64,000 nt of DNA. Origin: Aphelenchoides besseyi. Its lineage: Eukaryota; Nematoda; Chromadorea; Rhabditida; Aphelenchoididae. Positions within the stretch are counted from its first letter, which is position 1. Every line of letters begins with the position of its first letter. Position numbers and translations under genes: made by a program. Below the pieces are notes generated by a model, which did no database searches, was not told the origin of the DNA, and was given only the letters and a program-made list of their open reading frames with translations. The stretch lies in the NCBI GenBank assembly GCA_024699855.1, contig JAMPIQ010000003.1:6138001-6202000 (forward strand). Direction: 5' to 3'. Of this stretch, positions 1 to 11,465 are shown piece after piece.

Positions 1-130
1 CTAATTCAGGTAACAAGTTTATACTTTTAACGATCCAGAACAGGCTTACCTATTCGTGTTTAGCCATGCGCTTTAAACCTAACATGATCGAATTATATTG
101 TTACAAAGTTTTGGAAGCGATTGGAGTCGG
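1..130 (+). repeat. Direct repeat, first copy (identical to 9005-9134)
   Basis: Bases 1-130 are identical by eye to 9005-9134. The repeat covers an exon end, a complete 54-bp intron and the start of the next exon of two paralogous genes. Identity stops abruptly at the same codon in both. It may extend left of the window. Identical intron sequence points to recent duplication, gene conversion or an assembly duplicate. Confidence 0.9.
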
Positions 131-716
131 AGCAAAAGTCACTTTCTTCAGAAACTTAGTCGAGTCAAGGCTTATTATCTACATCGCAAGTCGTTTGTTG
201 CCCAATTTCACTGAAATGGGAAAAATTTTGCATTCGGACTGTGAGTCTTTAGATAGTTTCAACGCAATCAATTTGATTTTAGTCGATCCAGAACAAGTCC
301 GCCGTTCTCTCGTACAGATTCACTTCCTTTCATCATTTCTCTCATTAGGCGACATGAGCAACGCAAATATTGGACTGAATACGGACGGCAGCCCCGTGAT
401 TGTGGACTTCATGATGTCAAACTACGACCCGATAGAGAAATTCTTGAACAACACCGACACCCTCCAAGGCGAAGAGTGCAAAAAGATCCTGGAGGATTGC
501 AACGTCAGCAAAAGACTCGAGATAGCCAAAGAATCTATTGTTAAGTGGAGTTTTGTCCAGAAGCTAGATGAGGCTGAGAAAAAACTCGACGAAGAGAAGG
601 AAATTTTTGGACGTGCGGAAAGCGATTTTGAAAAGAAAACAGAAGACGTAAAAATTTTCATTGATCGAGTCAAGTCAAACGTTAAAGATCTGCTGAACAG
701 GGACACTGGTAAATGA
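1..716 (+). CDS. Divergent kinase-like protein, 3' part of gene (copy 1)
   Basis: This is the 3' end of a gene that begins before the window. Bases 1-9 end an exon, 10-63 are an intron (gtaaca...tttag), and the last exon runs from 64 to the TGA at 714-716. The protein is a paralogue of the gene at 7373-16384. About 85 residues after the conserved YCYKVLEAIGVG stretch it has GDMSNANIG, then VIVDF. In spacing and shape these match the kinase catalytic loop (D-x-x-x-x-N) and the DFG-like metal site. The last 60 residues are rich in Lys/Glu heptad-like repeats and probably form a coiled coil. A poly(A) signal follows at 885-890. I do not recognise a named family; assignment to a kinase-like fold is inference from motif order only. 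Confidence 0.6.
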   Translation, partial: NSGNKFILLTIQNRLTYSCLAMRFKPNMIELYCYKVLEAIGVGAKVTFFRNLVESRLIIYIASRLLPNFTEMGKILHSDCESLDSFNAINLILVDPEQVRRSLVQIHFLSSFLSLGDMSNANIGLNTDGSPVIVDFMMSNYDPIEKFLNNTDTLQGEECKKILEDCNVSKRLEIAKESIVKWSFVQKLDEAEKKLDEEKEIFGRAESDFEKKTEDVKIFIDRVKSNVKDLLNRDTGK

Positions 717-884
717 CTGGGTAAGATTTCGCATAATCAAGTCTTAATTGTCCCTCTTAGATACATCTTTCTCTCTACTCAATTTACATGCTGATTTGGA
801 TCCAAACCACAAATGGTTCTATATTTAATGCTGGTTTAACTATTCTTTCCATACTTAATCTCTGTATTTTCGTCAATTGACATG

Positions 885-890
885 AATAAA
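885..890 (+). terminator. Poly(A) signal AATAAA after copy-1 gene
   Basis: An AATAAA hexamer lies 169 bp after the stop codon at 716, in an AT-rich 3' UTR-like stretch. It is the only good poly(A) signal before the minus-strand gene that follows. Confidence 0.5.
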
Positions 891-906
891 GACTTTTCAA
901 TTGATC

Positions 907-1430
907 TGAGTGTGCAAACTAACCTAGTCAATTTCTCGTCGAATTTTCTCCAATTGAGCTAAAGACTTTTCGATGAATGTCGGAAACGCCCTGAAAGTAA
1001 CAGTTGATGTGACACTTCGTTTGTGCTCGTTTCTTGCCATTCATCCACGTCGAAAGTGAAACATCTTCGCAACTTCCATGTTGGTCTTGTTGGCACCTCC
1101 GTGCTCGCGGCCAGCATTATGTTGCTGAACTCGTCTATTGGGATCGACTGTGTAACCAATGTAACATCGATTCTAGAGTACACAGACGGTAAAATAGAAA
1201 AACTGACTGTTACCTTAAACTGTGGTTTTTCATTTCGACTAATCAAACAGTAAACTCCGAAGAACTCGTTTTGAACAGTGGCATTTATCTTCAACGGCTT
1301 TGAAACCAACTAAAAACCCTAGCATTCACATTGTTCCATTACATCAACAGTCACTTACTGGATCGCAATAATCGGCGATGTTGATGCGACGCACGTTGTT
1401 GCTCGTTAACTGAACAGATGTTTCTGACAT
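907..1430 (-). CDS. Small hypothetical protein
   Basis: A minus-strand gene with ATG at 1430 ([20 protein letters not shown]). A first exon of 24 codons ends at a consensus GTAAGT donor. The second exon begins after TTTTTAG near 1312 and encodes about 100 residues with alternating hydrophobic strands and a run ending FTFDVDEW. The 3' end is ambiguous: a 58-bp intron or a 25-bp one would give different short tails, both ending between about 905 and 960. It may be a small beta-rich adaptor-type protein of about 130-160 residues. I do not recognise the family. Support is the ATG, a clean donor/acceptor pair and sustained coding character. It lies downstream of NUP160 on the same strand. Confidence 0.5.
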
Positions 1431-1564
1431 CTCAGAAAACACTTTTTATCTTCATCATTTGTTCATTGTGTTAATAAAAGATCGATAACCATGGAATCAA
1501 TGTCAGCAACATTCTTTACTTCAACCAATTTCACTGAAATTCACAACAACAACGAAAATATGAA

Positions 1565-4500
1565 TCAAAAGATGCAATACATAAACAGAGTTAACTGAGC
1601 GCTCGATTTGACATCCGCATGAGCGTAAACAACTTTTTCATCAACCTTCTTGACTCTCCAGCGGCCTGAAAAAAAGTTGAATTTCGATTGTCGTTTGAAA
1701 TCATATCGTCGAAAACTCGCTATGATTCGGCTCCGTCTCAGCGGCAAATGAAAGAAGTGCGTTGGCCTGAACAAGTGGAATCGAGTAGAGATCCTTAGAC
1801 GTCAACTTCTGTTTAACCAATTTCTCTAGATGGCTATTCAGAACGGTGAATGCGTAGCTCAGTTCGTCGAACTCAATCAACTGATGCAAAAACTAACGAG
1901 CGTTGACTTTCTGAAGTCATTTTCGAATTAGAACATTTCGTGTTTGTGCTTACCGAGTATCGTTTCTCCAGCCATTTTAGTATCGGTGGCGATCATTCCA
2001 ACAACAGATTCAAAATCGGATGCAAAACACGAACATCGGCAGAATTGTGTTTGAGGCTCAAGTCGACGAGTGCCACCAACAGTTTCCAATGCGGTTGAAG
2101 CGGCTCCTCGTTGCTGTAAAATTGGGTTGAAAGAAATCACACAACAAAAACATACTTCGACACAAAATCAACGAAACGACCATTAGCGTAGAGCCAATTT
2201 GGAACGTCGGTCAGAAGTTCATCACCGATTCCGATAAAATCCAAAGTCAACGATTTGATCAATGGTGTGATATCCTCATTGAAATGTCTAGAGAGAAAAA
2301 TAAGTTTTTCATAGATAAGCAACATTTACTTTTGCAGAATGAACGCCAAATCGTAGAGTTTGTGTTCGACGGCTGCTGCGTAAACTTCGCTTGTTTCGAG
2401 CTTTGGACCTTCCGGAAATCCGCCGGTATCGACCAACGCCATTCGAGCTTCCAAGAGTAGATATTCGTTGTAAAGATCGTCTTTGCAAACATTCTGTAAA
2501 TGCAGTTGAACTACTTGACTGTCATCTGAAAGCGAAATCAATCGTGTGAAAGTCGAATAACATTCATACCCATTTGACTTGTGTTTTCTTGATTGTTTTC
2601 ATTCGGAGTTTCACCGTTTGAACTCAATCCTCACAAGTCGAATTCGATGGAATGATTCGGCGGTAACATTTGAATTGTTTGACAAACACAAGAAAGAACT
2701 CGTAGACCTTTTTCCAACACCTCTCTCGATTGTGCTTCCCAACGTAAACGCCAACAAAGAGTGTACATGACACGTGCTGCTGAATTTAATCACTAATGTT
2801 GTTCGCATTCATTTTTTCACATACCTGCTTCGTAGTTGTAACGATGAATGTAAAACGCGTAAACTGTTTCGAGAAATCCCGAATCATTCATTGGAGGCAT
2901 CGCTTGCATTTGGTTTCCAACAACTCGGCCACTTGATCAGTCAATTACCATAATGAAGTGTAACCAACGACTTGGTTTATCCCTTGTCGCAAAGAATGGC
3001 AATCAAGTTGCGAAGACAGTTTTCTTGCGAAGTCCTGCTCGGATTCAAATGCAGGACTCGAATTGCTTCAAAATACTGTTCGGTGGCCACGTATTGACTG
3101 AACAACGAAGTGTAGATGGTTGGCTAAACAAATGCAGTTTTTTTTCTTCGTTAAAATACAAACTAACCCGAAGTGGATCGTCTTCAGCGGCAAAACTCAA
3201 CGCAAAGATTCCCGTTCGAATCACGTATTCGGTTTGAGTTTGTTGCGTTTTGTAGATGTTCATTACAACACAAAAGAAATCGGTTAACGTGTGTTCGTAC
3301 GGTGGTTCCTGTTTTGTGTAATGATAGAGAACTCGATTCAACGGTTCGGTTCGTCTTTGGAGACTATTCCTTGACTTGCTTCTTCGAAAAAAACGATGCT
3401 GTTGTTGCTGAAGGTTCTCCAAGACCAACAAGTGCAATTCCACGGAAGAAGTGAAATGCGACTGATAGTTCAGTCAAAAACGGTTCATTGTGTTTGCAAT
3501 AATCCTAAAAACGACATCTGTGTATTGACTACTCTCAAGGGCTTACATTCGATGCATCGTAGTGTTTGCTTTCTGCCAAAAATCGCGGGATTACCAGGGA
3601 TTTTGTCTCGGGCCACAAAGCAATCATCGCACTCTCCAATGAATTGCTAACAAAACTGCTGAATTCCGACTCTCCAAAGTTGTCATTTCGTTATTTTCAC
3701 GGTTTTCATCGTCCATGTCTTCATCGATGAATTCGCCGGTTTTGTTAATCGAAATCAAACCGCTTTTGAAAAACGCTTGAGCAATTGTATTCAGTCTCGA
3801 TGTACGGCCAGCGTTCGAATCCGACTAGAAAACTCTGTGATTCCATTCGACAATTTGAATCTTACCTTAAGTATGTTGATGATAATGTCAACCAGAAAGT
3901 GTTGTAATGTTTGATCGTTGACAAAATCCCGGCCAAATGTGAATTCACTACCGCATTGAAACGCTGATCAAGACTTCGTTCCTAAACAATCATTTCAATT
4001 CGTAAATAGCAAGTTAACTAACCGCTTTGCCAACAGCAGCCGGAACTAATTTGGTTAACAGCGAAACTATTTTCGCGAAACACAAACGACCAAGTACACG
4101 ATATCGCAGAGCGGTTGCCAACATTGCAGTCGAGAACGCAGCGTTCAAATACGACGACTTCAACCGATCAACTAAAAGCAATTGAAAGAGAAGAAGACAA
4201 CTTGGAATCATACGTTTGATATCCGATTGGTCTGCGTGACTGTCGGCAAACTTCTCGATAATCTTGCAAACAACATCCATGTCCGTTTTGATCAACGATT
4301 GATTGTTAGTCATGTGTCAACTTTCTAAAGCTCGTTGAGTTCATTTTGCAGCCTTCAAACTCACAACATCACAAACAACATAATCTCGAGCCACGTCAAA
4401 AAGCGTGTCAGCAACTTGACTGCTCGTCGAAAGCATCGATCGCATTTCGTAGTCCGGCGGAACATGAACGGTAAATCGACACTGAATCGAAAGATTATTG

Positions 4501-6401
4501 CTCTCCAATAGCTTGTATATATTACTTGTTGAATCGTTCCGATTAGTCCGAGTGCTGATGACTGCCAAATAGCTACGGGATTCAACGACGTTTCTTGAAG
4601 CTGATTGCAACATTCTTGAACATCCCACCAAAAGCGATCGTAAGCGGCACATAGTAGTGCTTGATCCACGTTGCTTGACAGAAGCAAACCTCGATCTTGG
4701 TCTGACAAATACATTTGTTTGAACTAAAAACGATCTTCATCCTAACACAGGTTCATTTAGTTTACCTGTCCGGTTTGAACAAAAGACTCAGTGTAAACGG
4801 CTAATGCCGACCAATCACGATAGGGTAAAGTAATGGTTGGACACTTGCAGACCGTTTGAACTGCTCGCAAAACGACCTCAAACGAATAAGTGTCGCCGTC
4901 GAAGACTCGTTGTTTGATCGATTTCGTTGTTGTTTCGGCAAATAGCAGCTTGTCAAAAATTGGATCTGGCATTCCAGGATCAATTGCGTCCCATGTGGAA
5001 CTGTTCCATCCATTCCTGAATTGCCGAATTGATACGTTGAACAAGAAATAAACGACTCACAGTCAACGATACAACGGTGCATCAAGTACGGTTGGAACAT
5101 CGCATCAGTATGCTCGTTATCTTCGTACGACTCTCGACTTATTGCCCATAACAAAATTTGGTTTGAAGCAACTGTCCATGCAACGCATTCAAAATCGACT
5201 ACACCCGTCTAAACGAAACAGTTGAAGAGATTAGATAGATATAAAAATACCGAGTAAAGATCACAACTAGTCAGTTTGACAAAATCTTCTGCACGAACCG
5301 AAAAAAACAAAAATCGAACTTTTTTCATCAACTGAATTTTGACGGCCACAAGCTTCGTATCGTTCGTCGTAAATGTTTTCAACTGCACATCTTCGACATC
5401 AAACGCTGCATCAGTTCGCAACGCATCAACCAAAGCATAATGCCCTTTGAAGAGTCCATCCTACATACCAATCAAATTAGCTTTCATTTTGGTTGAATAA
5501 TAACCTGAGCACTCCAAAATCTTAGTTTTCCATCCGATTGAACGCTAAACACGTAGAGTTGGCCATTGAATGTGCTCATTGCCACAGCCAACGCCGGTTC
5601 CGTGCTTTTTACAAAAAACGACTGATCACCGATCCTTCGCGTGAAACATTTCAGTTGGATCGACTACAAAAGATGTCGAATTTTGTTGTTGTCGGTAAAC
5701 ATACCACAAGCTGAAGAATAGAAGAACGGCATTCGAACAACCGACAATTGTGCTTTGTTGTTGGCCACAAGTGCGAGTGTATCGTCTCCATAGTCGGCGC
5801 TGATGGCCACACGTGAGATCGTTATTCCATTCGGCATGTAGTAATGATCGTAGTAATTGGCAAATTCATCATCGCGTGGAAAATACGACAAGACTGAGCG
5901 ATTACTCGAATTTCGTTCTCCATCACCACCAATGCGAATCGACAGTCGATGCAAAGCGAAATGTGTCGGGATTATAATCACAAGTATACCGCGATGAAAG
6001 AACATGCTCGAACCGGGTATGATCATCGACGGACGCAAATCAATGCAAAGAGATGGATCGTTGACGTCGCGAGTTGCAGAGATTTCGTTGAAGTGAATAC
6101 GTGAACCTTCGGTTCGCCTAAAACCGTAGAATAGAAAACTGCAATTGAAATTGTGAACCCAACCAAAACAATACACGATTGTAGAAACCGAATCCATCGT
6201 TCGGAAAACTGAATGATCCGCCGGTCTCCGGAAGTTCGGCCAATGCGAACGAGCGAACAGATGAATCTGAAGAAACTGATAATAGACAAATACATCTTAC
6301 TCACCGGTTTTCAATTCGACGGTTCGATCCGGTTTACCGGGAAAGTTCGTGTAACTGAACGAAATTTCGGCGCCGTTAAACGATCTCATCATGCCGTTCA
6401 T
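1565..6401 (-). CDS. NUP160: Nucleoporin Nup160 (Nup107-160 / Y-complex)
   Basis: A many-exon minus-strand gene. Nup160 is a core scaffold subunit of the Y-complex on both faces of the nuclear pore, with an N-terminal beta-propeller followed by a long alpha-solenoid. The ATG at 6401 starts MNGMMRSFNGAEISFSYTNF, and the propeller strands are encoded between about 6300 and 5100 (for example a segment with MIIPGSSMFF and FALHRLSI). The C-terminal solenoid carries Nup160 signatures in order: FEAIRVLHLNPSR with CLRNLIAILCDKG near 3000-3100, LETVYAFYIHRYNYEA near 2830-2880, and DVPNWLYANGRFVDF near 2170-2230. The encoded length is roughly that of metazoan Nup160. The final exon, ending at the stop at 1565, is my least certain part. 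The gene lies between two kinase-like paralogues on the other strand. Confidence 0.82.
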
Positions 6402-6616
6402 CTGCAAAACAAATCTGATATCACAGAACAACACGTAAGAAAGAAACTCGAGTATACAAACGTCAAATGAGTCCAAACTCTAATCTTAATTGCTATTTTC
6501 AGAAATGAAAGCCAAAAGATTTACGCGCGAATTTGAGAAACAGTCGCAATAAGACGCGGAAACTGCGCTCCGAAGAGCGAGTGGACGTCGATGAAACTCG
6601 CCGAGTTGAACAGAAA

Positions 6617-7233
6617 TCAATGATTCACTTCTGTGGACATAAGGTCTTCAACTTCACGGTTGATTCCGATTGCTTTCAACTTGGCCGTTAACTGTCGTCT
6701 TTCAAAACCAAATGACGAGTTGCCAATGAATAAAGAAATGAGAAGAAATGACTCGCTGAGAGTCCACTTCTCTTGTGAGCAGATTGCCAACAATGATTGT
6801 TGTTATTCCTGGGAAACCTGTTGAGGGTACAAACGTGATTACCTTTTTCATCTTTTTGGTTTTGCAGTGTTTGTCGAGTTGTAGATCGTGTTCGTGGTTT
6901 CGCGTTCTTGATTGCCATGTTCTCTGCTCCCGACCCTCGTCGTTGTCTCGCCCTACCGACACATTTCAGAATGTACACGTGCCCGTGCGATTTCACAACC
7001 AATTGGAAGTCGAGCATGGCGACCCACAAGCGCATGAAACTTTGCAAGTATTGGCACGTTGTGTGGTAGTAGGCTGCTTTTAATGCCGACATCGGCAAAC
7101 TAATTTGATTACCAGTGGACTAAAACTTTTTCCGATCTGTTGTGCGCACTCTGATTCCATTTTCCAACCAGTTAGCAAAAACGCTCATTAACTTGAACCT
7201 GATTCTCTGCGCGAAAAGAGTCGCTTTCTTCAT
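6617..7233 (-). CDS. Small hypothetical protein, intron structure unresolved
   Basis: A probable small minus-strand gene divergent from the Ubl-kinase-like gene. The ATG at 7233 opens MKKATLFAQRIRFKLMSVFA, possibly a mitochondrial-type basic N-terminus. A 69-bp intron joins it to an exon encoding LDFQLVVKSHGHVYILKC, followed by a basic segment. The last exon reads QLTAKLKAIGINREVEDLM and ends at a stop at 6617. The middle junctions are not settled because several short introns fit. I do not recognise the family. The opposite strand is also open here, but its reading lacks splice logic. The intergenic stretch 7234-7372 probably contains both promoters. Confidence 0.4.
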
Positions 7234-7716
7234 TGTGGCGATTTTTGGCGAGTGGACGCGAGTTGATCGGGACTGTTCAAGCGCGTGAAATGGTGTTTTT
7301 ATAGCAAATGGGCCAGTTGGTTGTTAGAGCTTTTTTTGTTCAATTTATGTAATACTTTGAATTCAGGTAAAAATGTGGATTTTCGTTGTTTTGCATGACC
7401 ATAACGGACCAGTGCTCGATAGCACAAAAGAATTGGAAGTACAACTGCAGGTATTTGTTTTTCTAATCTGATTATTCATTGCAATGAGTTTATTTAGGAC
7501 ACGCTAAGTGACTTGAAAGCAAAAATCGCAATCTGCTTCAATATTCCCGTCGGCTATCAAAAACTTTATCGAAGCTCCGAAGAAACCGAAATTTTGGATA
7601 TGGATTTGACTCTAGAAGCGCTTTCAATTACTGCCAGAATGAACTTGATTGTGGTAAGTCTTTCAACAGATTTTATCTCTTGGGGCACAATTTCCAACAT
7701 CACATTGTTGGACTTA

Positions 7717-8595
7717 CAGGGTGTTTCATTGAAAATTGGCGTTTTGAAACCGAAATATCTCTTGTCAGAGTTGACGAATTTTTGTACGGGTTTTTTGTAT
7801 CAGGTAGCCCGGGATTGAAATGTTTGATAGAAGTCACCTTCACTTCTCCAATTTACTGCGAAGATCACGAAAATGGCAATCTTCTGAAATTTCTCATTTT
7901 CCGCTTTGAATAATTCGTTTCGAGGTTTTTGGAAAGTCAATTTCGACGCTTAGGAAAACAAAAAAGCTTTTTATTGGGTTTCAAGGTGCCAACCGCTGTT
8001 TTCAACAACTTTTTCAAGACGATTTTTGTACTCATCAATTGCTCGATCGATCATCGCTTGATCCAAGTTCCGAAACTCATTTTCTATTTTTTCTTGCAAT
8101 TGATCCAAACTTGCGGGCTTCGTCCGAAAAAACAAGGTGTGTTAAGAACTCAGGATTGGAGTTAATCAAGCTGAGTAAGTGAGTGGCATGTGCGATTCTT
8201 GACTGTGCATTTTGTGCAGTAAGTGCGTGTGTTGCCTCCAGTTTACAGGCCTTCAAGCCAAACTCCTTAAGAGAGAATGATTAGTTGTGCAGCAAACTAA
8301 GAATCAAAACCTTCAAAACACGGTGCACAGATGCTGTCGATGGCATTCGCTCGCGTGATGCAATTTTTCGAACAGATTCATTTGGGTTATTTTGAATAAT
8401 CACTTTAACTCTGCGGACAACTGCTTCAGTTCTTGCCGTTCTAAAGAGAATAACAAAAATAACGACATTCTTCCAACCTTTTTGATTCTCCTCGAATTTG
8501 TTGGGGTTGACCTTTTTCTTTATATTCGGACAACCATCGTTGAAAATGATCGCGACTGGGAACTAAAACAGTTATTTGTCAGTCCATAACGATAT
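7717..8595 (-). mobile_element. Decayed mariner element in intron 2 of the Ubl-kinase-like gene
   Basis: The left end starts CAGGGTGTTTCATTG directly after a TA (7715-7716), as in the other mariners of this window. No matching right terminal repeat is visible, so the right limit (about 8570-8600) is approximate. The whole remnant lies in the intron 7654-8610. It carries a transposase missing its middle third. Confidence 0.7.
7981..8560 (-). pseudogene. Mariner transposase remnant, internally deleted
   Basis: Reading the minus strand, the N-terminal part has HFQRWLSEYKEKGQ, then a short intron, then SVRKIASRERMPSTASVHRV (helix-turn-helix). A second intron follows at the same position as in the two larger copies, then THLVFSDEA, the first catalytic Asp motif. 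The sequence then jumps to FRTKPASLDQLQEKIENEF and ends VENSGWHL. The region holding the second and third catalytic Asp residues is missing, so it cannot be active. It is closest to the DD41D copies in this window. Confidence 0.7.
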
Positions 8596-9004
8596 GTTTG
8601 CGTGTTCCAGAAACATTCTGATCTTGATTTGTGGAAATTGTACTGTGAATGTGCAAAAGAATTTCGGCGAGCATATGGGGATAACAAGAAAACAGTTGCT
8701 AATGACGCGCTCATGTACAGAACTAAACTTCGACAAAATTCATTCTTTATCGTCTACCCGAAATTTGGAATTGAAGTATTGGGCCATCATCGACCAATTG
8801 GAAATTTTTTGGACAAGTCTATCGACTCTATCAAAGATGCCGCGACGAATTTATTCAATTGGGTAACATTCAAAGGACAAAGCCCAAACATTGCATTCGA
8901 GCCCGTAGATGACAACGGCACAAGACCAGCAGTTCGCTGTACAGTCACCGTCAACGCTATAATTCACGAATACCGAATCAAATGCAAACACGATGCCGGA
9001 GGTA

Positions 9005-9134
9005 CTAATTCAGGTAACAAGTTTATACTTTTAACGATCCAGAACAGGCTTACCTATTCGTGTTTAGCCATGCGCTTTAAACCTAACATGATCGAATTAT
9101 ATTGTTACAAAGTTTTGGAAGCGATTGGAGTCGG
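9005..9134 (+). repeat. Direct repeat, second copy (identical to 1-130)
   Basis: Identical by eye to 1-130 with an offset of 9004 bases. It spans the end of exon 3, all of the 54-bp intron 9014-9067 and the first 67 bp of exon 4 of the Ubl-kinase-like gene. The two copies diverge completely from 9135 onward. Confidence 0.9.
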
Positions 9135-9214
9135 TCCAAAATCTTATGTTATTCCTTCAAATACATCGACTGGAACCAAAACAAGCACGTAAGGATCTTG
9201 AAGTTTTATGTATG

Positions 9215-9345
9215 TGTTACGGCCCTTTTGTGGAAAGATCGGTCCATTTGTAAAAGTCCCGGCCCTTTTGTCAAATGTCCCGGGACAAATGTTTAATAAC
9301 TATTTTCAAGTCAATTATTCAATTTAAACACGATATCTGAAGAAA
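9215..9345 (+). repeat. Left terminal inverted repeat of the Ginger-like element
   Basis: Matches the reverse complement of 13196-13288 from its tip to the GATATCTG at its inner end. About 37 extra bases near the tip repeat the motif CGGCCCTTTTGT (9220-9231 and again near 9260-9271). Confidence 0.8.
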
Positions 9346-9540
9346 TAATACAAATGAATTTGGACAAAAATTGGAGTTCGATTGACCGCCGTGAGAACAA
9401 ACACTTGCGGAAATTTGGACGCACATTTGCTATTCGTGTTGATCAATTTTTCGTTTTCCCGTAGTCATTTGTTTGCGCTTTAAGTAAATTTGGTAGGTTA
9501 TAAGATCTTGTATTGTATGATACGGTAATTTCAGAGAGGC

Positions 9541-11409
9541 ATGGACACGTCGGGAAAATCAGAAGAGTCAGAGAACTTAGATGAGCGATTTCGATTAGAA
9601 GCGGTGCAGCGTTTTGAAGACGCTTTGACAACGTTCATTGCTGTTAAGAAGTGTTGTGGTGTGAAAACAGAAACCGAGTACAAGAAAACGCTGAGTCTTG
9701 AAAAGACACGAAGAAGGATTGAAGGTCCAACACGCAAATGACTACGATCTGATCAAGCGGTAAGTTTTGCGTCGAAACATTTAACATTTGGTTTTCTTTT
9801 AGGTACAAACGAAGACGTGTTGGTCGCAAGTACAAACTGTTTAAAAAAGATCTACTCGTCGTTCGATCGGACAAGTGCTTTCAAATACTGTGGTCTGTCC
9901 ACACATCGAAGGGACACATCGGCCGTAACATCATGTTGCGCGAGTTGAAGAGTCAAGGATATGGTGGATTGAGCAAGTAGATTAACTCTTCTTCTGTTTT
10001 TGCATTGTTTTTGTCGCTTTAGAGATTTGATTTTGTCATTTTTGAGCTGTTGCGAAGTGTGCAAATTAAAGAAATCAAAAGTCAAACGTGGAGTGGTTGT
10101 CAAGCCCATGGTGGAAAGAGAGTTTAATTCTCGTTGCCAATTAGATTTAGTGGACTTTACATCAAAGGCAAGTACGTTTCCACCTTCTTATTGTCTTTGC
10201 GTTCCAGGCCGACGGTGACTACCGTTATCTTCTCGTCTACATCGATCACCACTCCAAATTCTTGAATCTTCGGGCGCTAAAAAACAAAACGGCGGATGCA
10301 GTCCGTGATCAACTTCTTCAAATCTTCTCAACATTTGGCGCCCCAAAAATCCTTCGCACAGACAATGGCTGCGAGTTCAAGAACGAAACGATCGAGAACC
10401 TTGCTCGTGAATGGGGCGCCAAATGGGTACACGGAAAACCACGTCATTCGGAAGCACAAGGTTTGGTCGAACGAGCAAATCGTGATATCGAAGACATGAT
10501 TGCAACGGCTTTGGCCGAACGTTCTTCAACGCACTGGGTGCGTCTACTCCCAACAATCCAATATCAAAAAAATACTCGTTTTCATTCCGCCATCAATATG
10601 ACTCTTTACCGAGCGCTTTTTGGTAAGAATCGATATTGTTTAAGTGCTTATAATGAGATTTTGGGTGTTGATCCGACTGCTGCTCCACTTCGTTTCAACA
10701 CGAGTTCCGACTGTGATGAAATGGAAACTGAAACAGCTCAACAGAACAAGAATGAAGTCAATGAGAATTCCCAAATTGAGTATCCACTAATTGCTGATCA
10801 AAATGGTGGCGAAATAATTGCCGATTTGGATCCAGATTGGAGTAACGAAGAAATCGAACTCAACAATCGATTGGAAATTCGCAAAACTGTTTTACGGTCA
10901 ACAGAAAATCAAGCGAGTCGAATGCTTCGTTCATCTCAACGACGGTAAGTACATTGAAATGATTTAAGTGTCCTTATTTTGTTTTCAGTTTTGGCACAGT
11001 TTGTGTTGGAACCACCGTTTTGATCAAAATATCGCATGTCGATCGACATCAATCTGAACCACGTAATCTAATGGCCGTTGTAGTGGGACACAACGAGCAA
11101 ACCGACTTGTACACTTTGGGTACGAAAGAAGGTCGTTTACCGCACCAGTATTCGCGTAACCAAATCGACCCGACAGTTCAACAATTTCTCACTGTTGACG
11201 ACGTTCCGGATTCTTATCACCGTTCATTTCGCGCCGCAGTTAGATCTCAATCCACTACCGGTACTCAAGGTTTCGTGCACTGTTCTTGCACTCAGGAGTG
11301 CCAAACCAACCGCTGCAAATGTTTCAAATCTAATCGTCCATGCAATTCTCGGTGTCACAAAAGCCACTCGTGCCAAAATCATGATAACCCTGTTAATCTA
11401 CAATCATAG
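9541..11409 (+). CDS. Ginger/KRBA2-like rve integrase (transposase)
   Basis: A multi-exon integrase of the Ginger-like element that cuts and joins the element ends. The ATG at 9541 opens MDTSGKSEESENLDERF. A frame change near 9660-9710 implies a small intron or a frameshift. Then come an HHCC-like zinc domain (HTSKGHIGR ... CEVCKLKK, about 9897-10080), the integrase core with DLVDF, RTDNGCEF and SEAQGLVERANRD supplying the D, D and E, and an acidic middle. After an intron near 10948-10988 there is a C-terminal tail of dense Cys repeats (CSCTQECQTNRCKC and on to CQNH). Introns at about 9761-9801, 9977-10020 and 10169-10208 follow GT-AG rules. All catalytic residues are visible. The possible frame problem in exon 1 leaves activity uncertain. 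Confidence 0.75.
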
Positions 11410-11465
11410 TTTCATTCCTTTTTACGATCTTTCACTTAACTTTAATTGTTTAATTTTCTCAAGTA

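Noticed and set aside
64..716. Copy-1 kinase-like gene as a complete gene starting at the ATG at 66
   Set aside because: The ATG at 66 lies two bases inside an exon after a valid acceptor, and copy 2 continues through the same intron. So the true start is left of the window.
6775..7083. Plus-strand frame opposite the small minus gene
   Set aside because: No splice or promoter logic. The minus strand has a good ATG, introns and a terminal exon with coding character.
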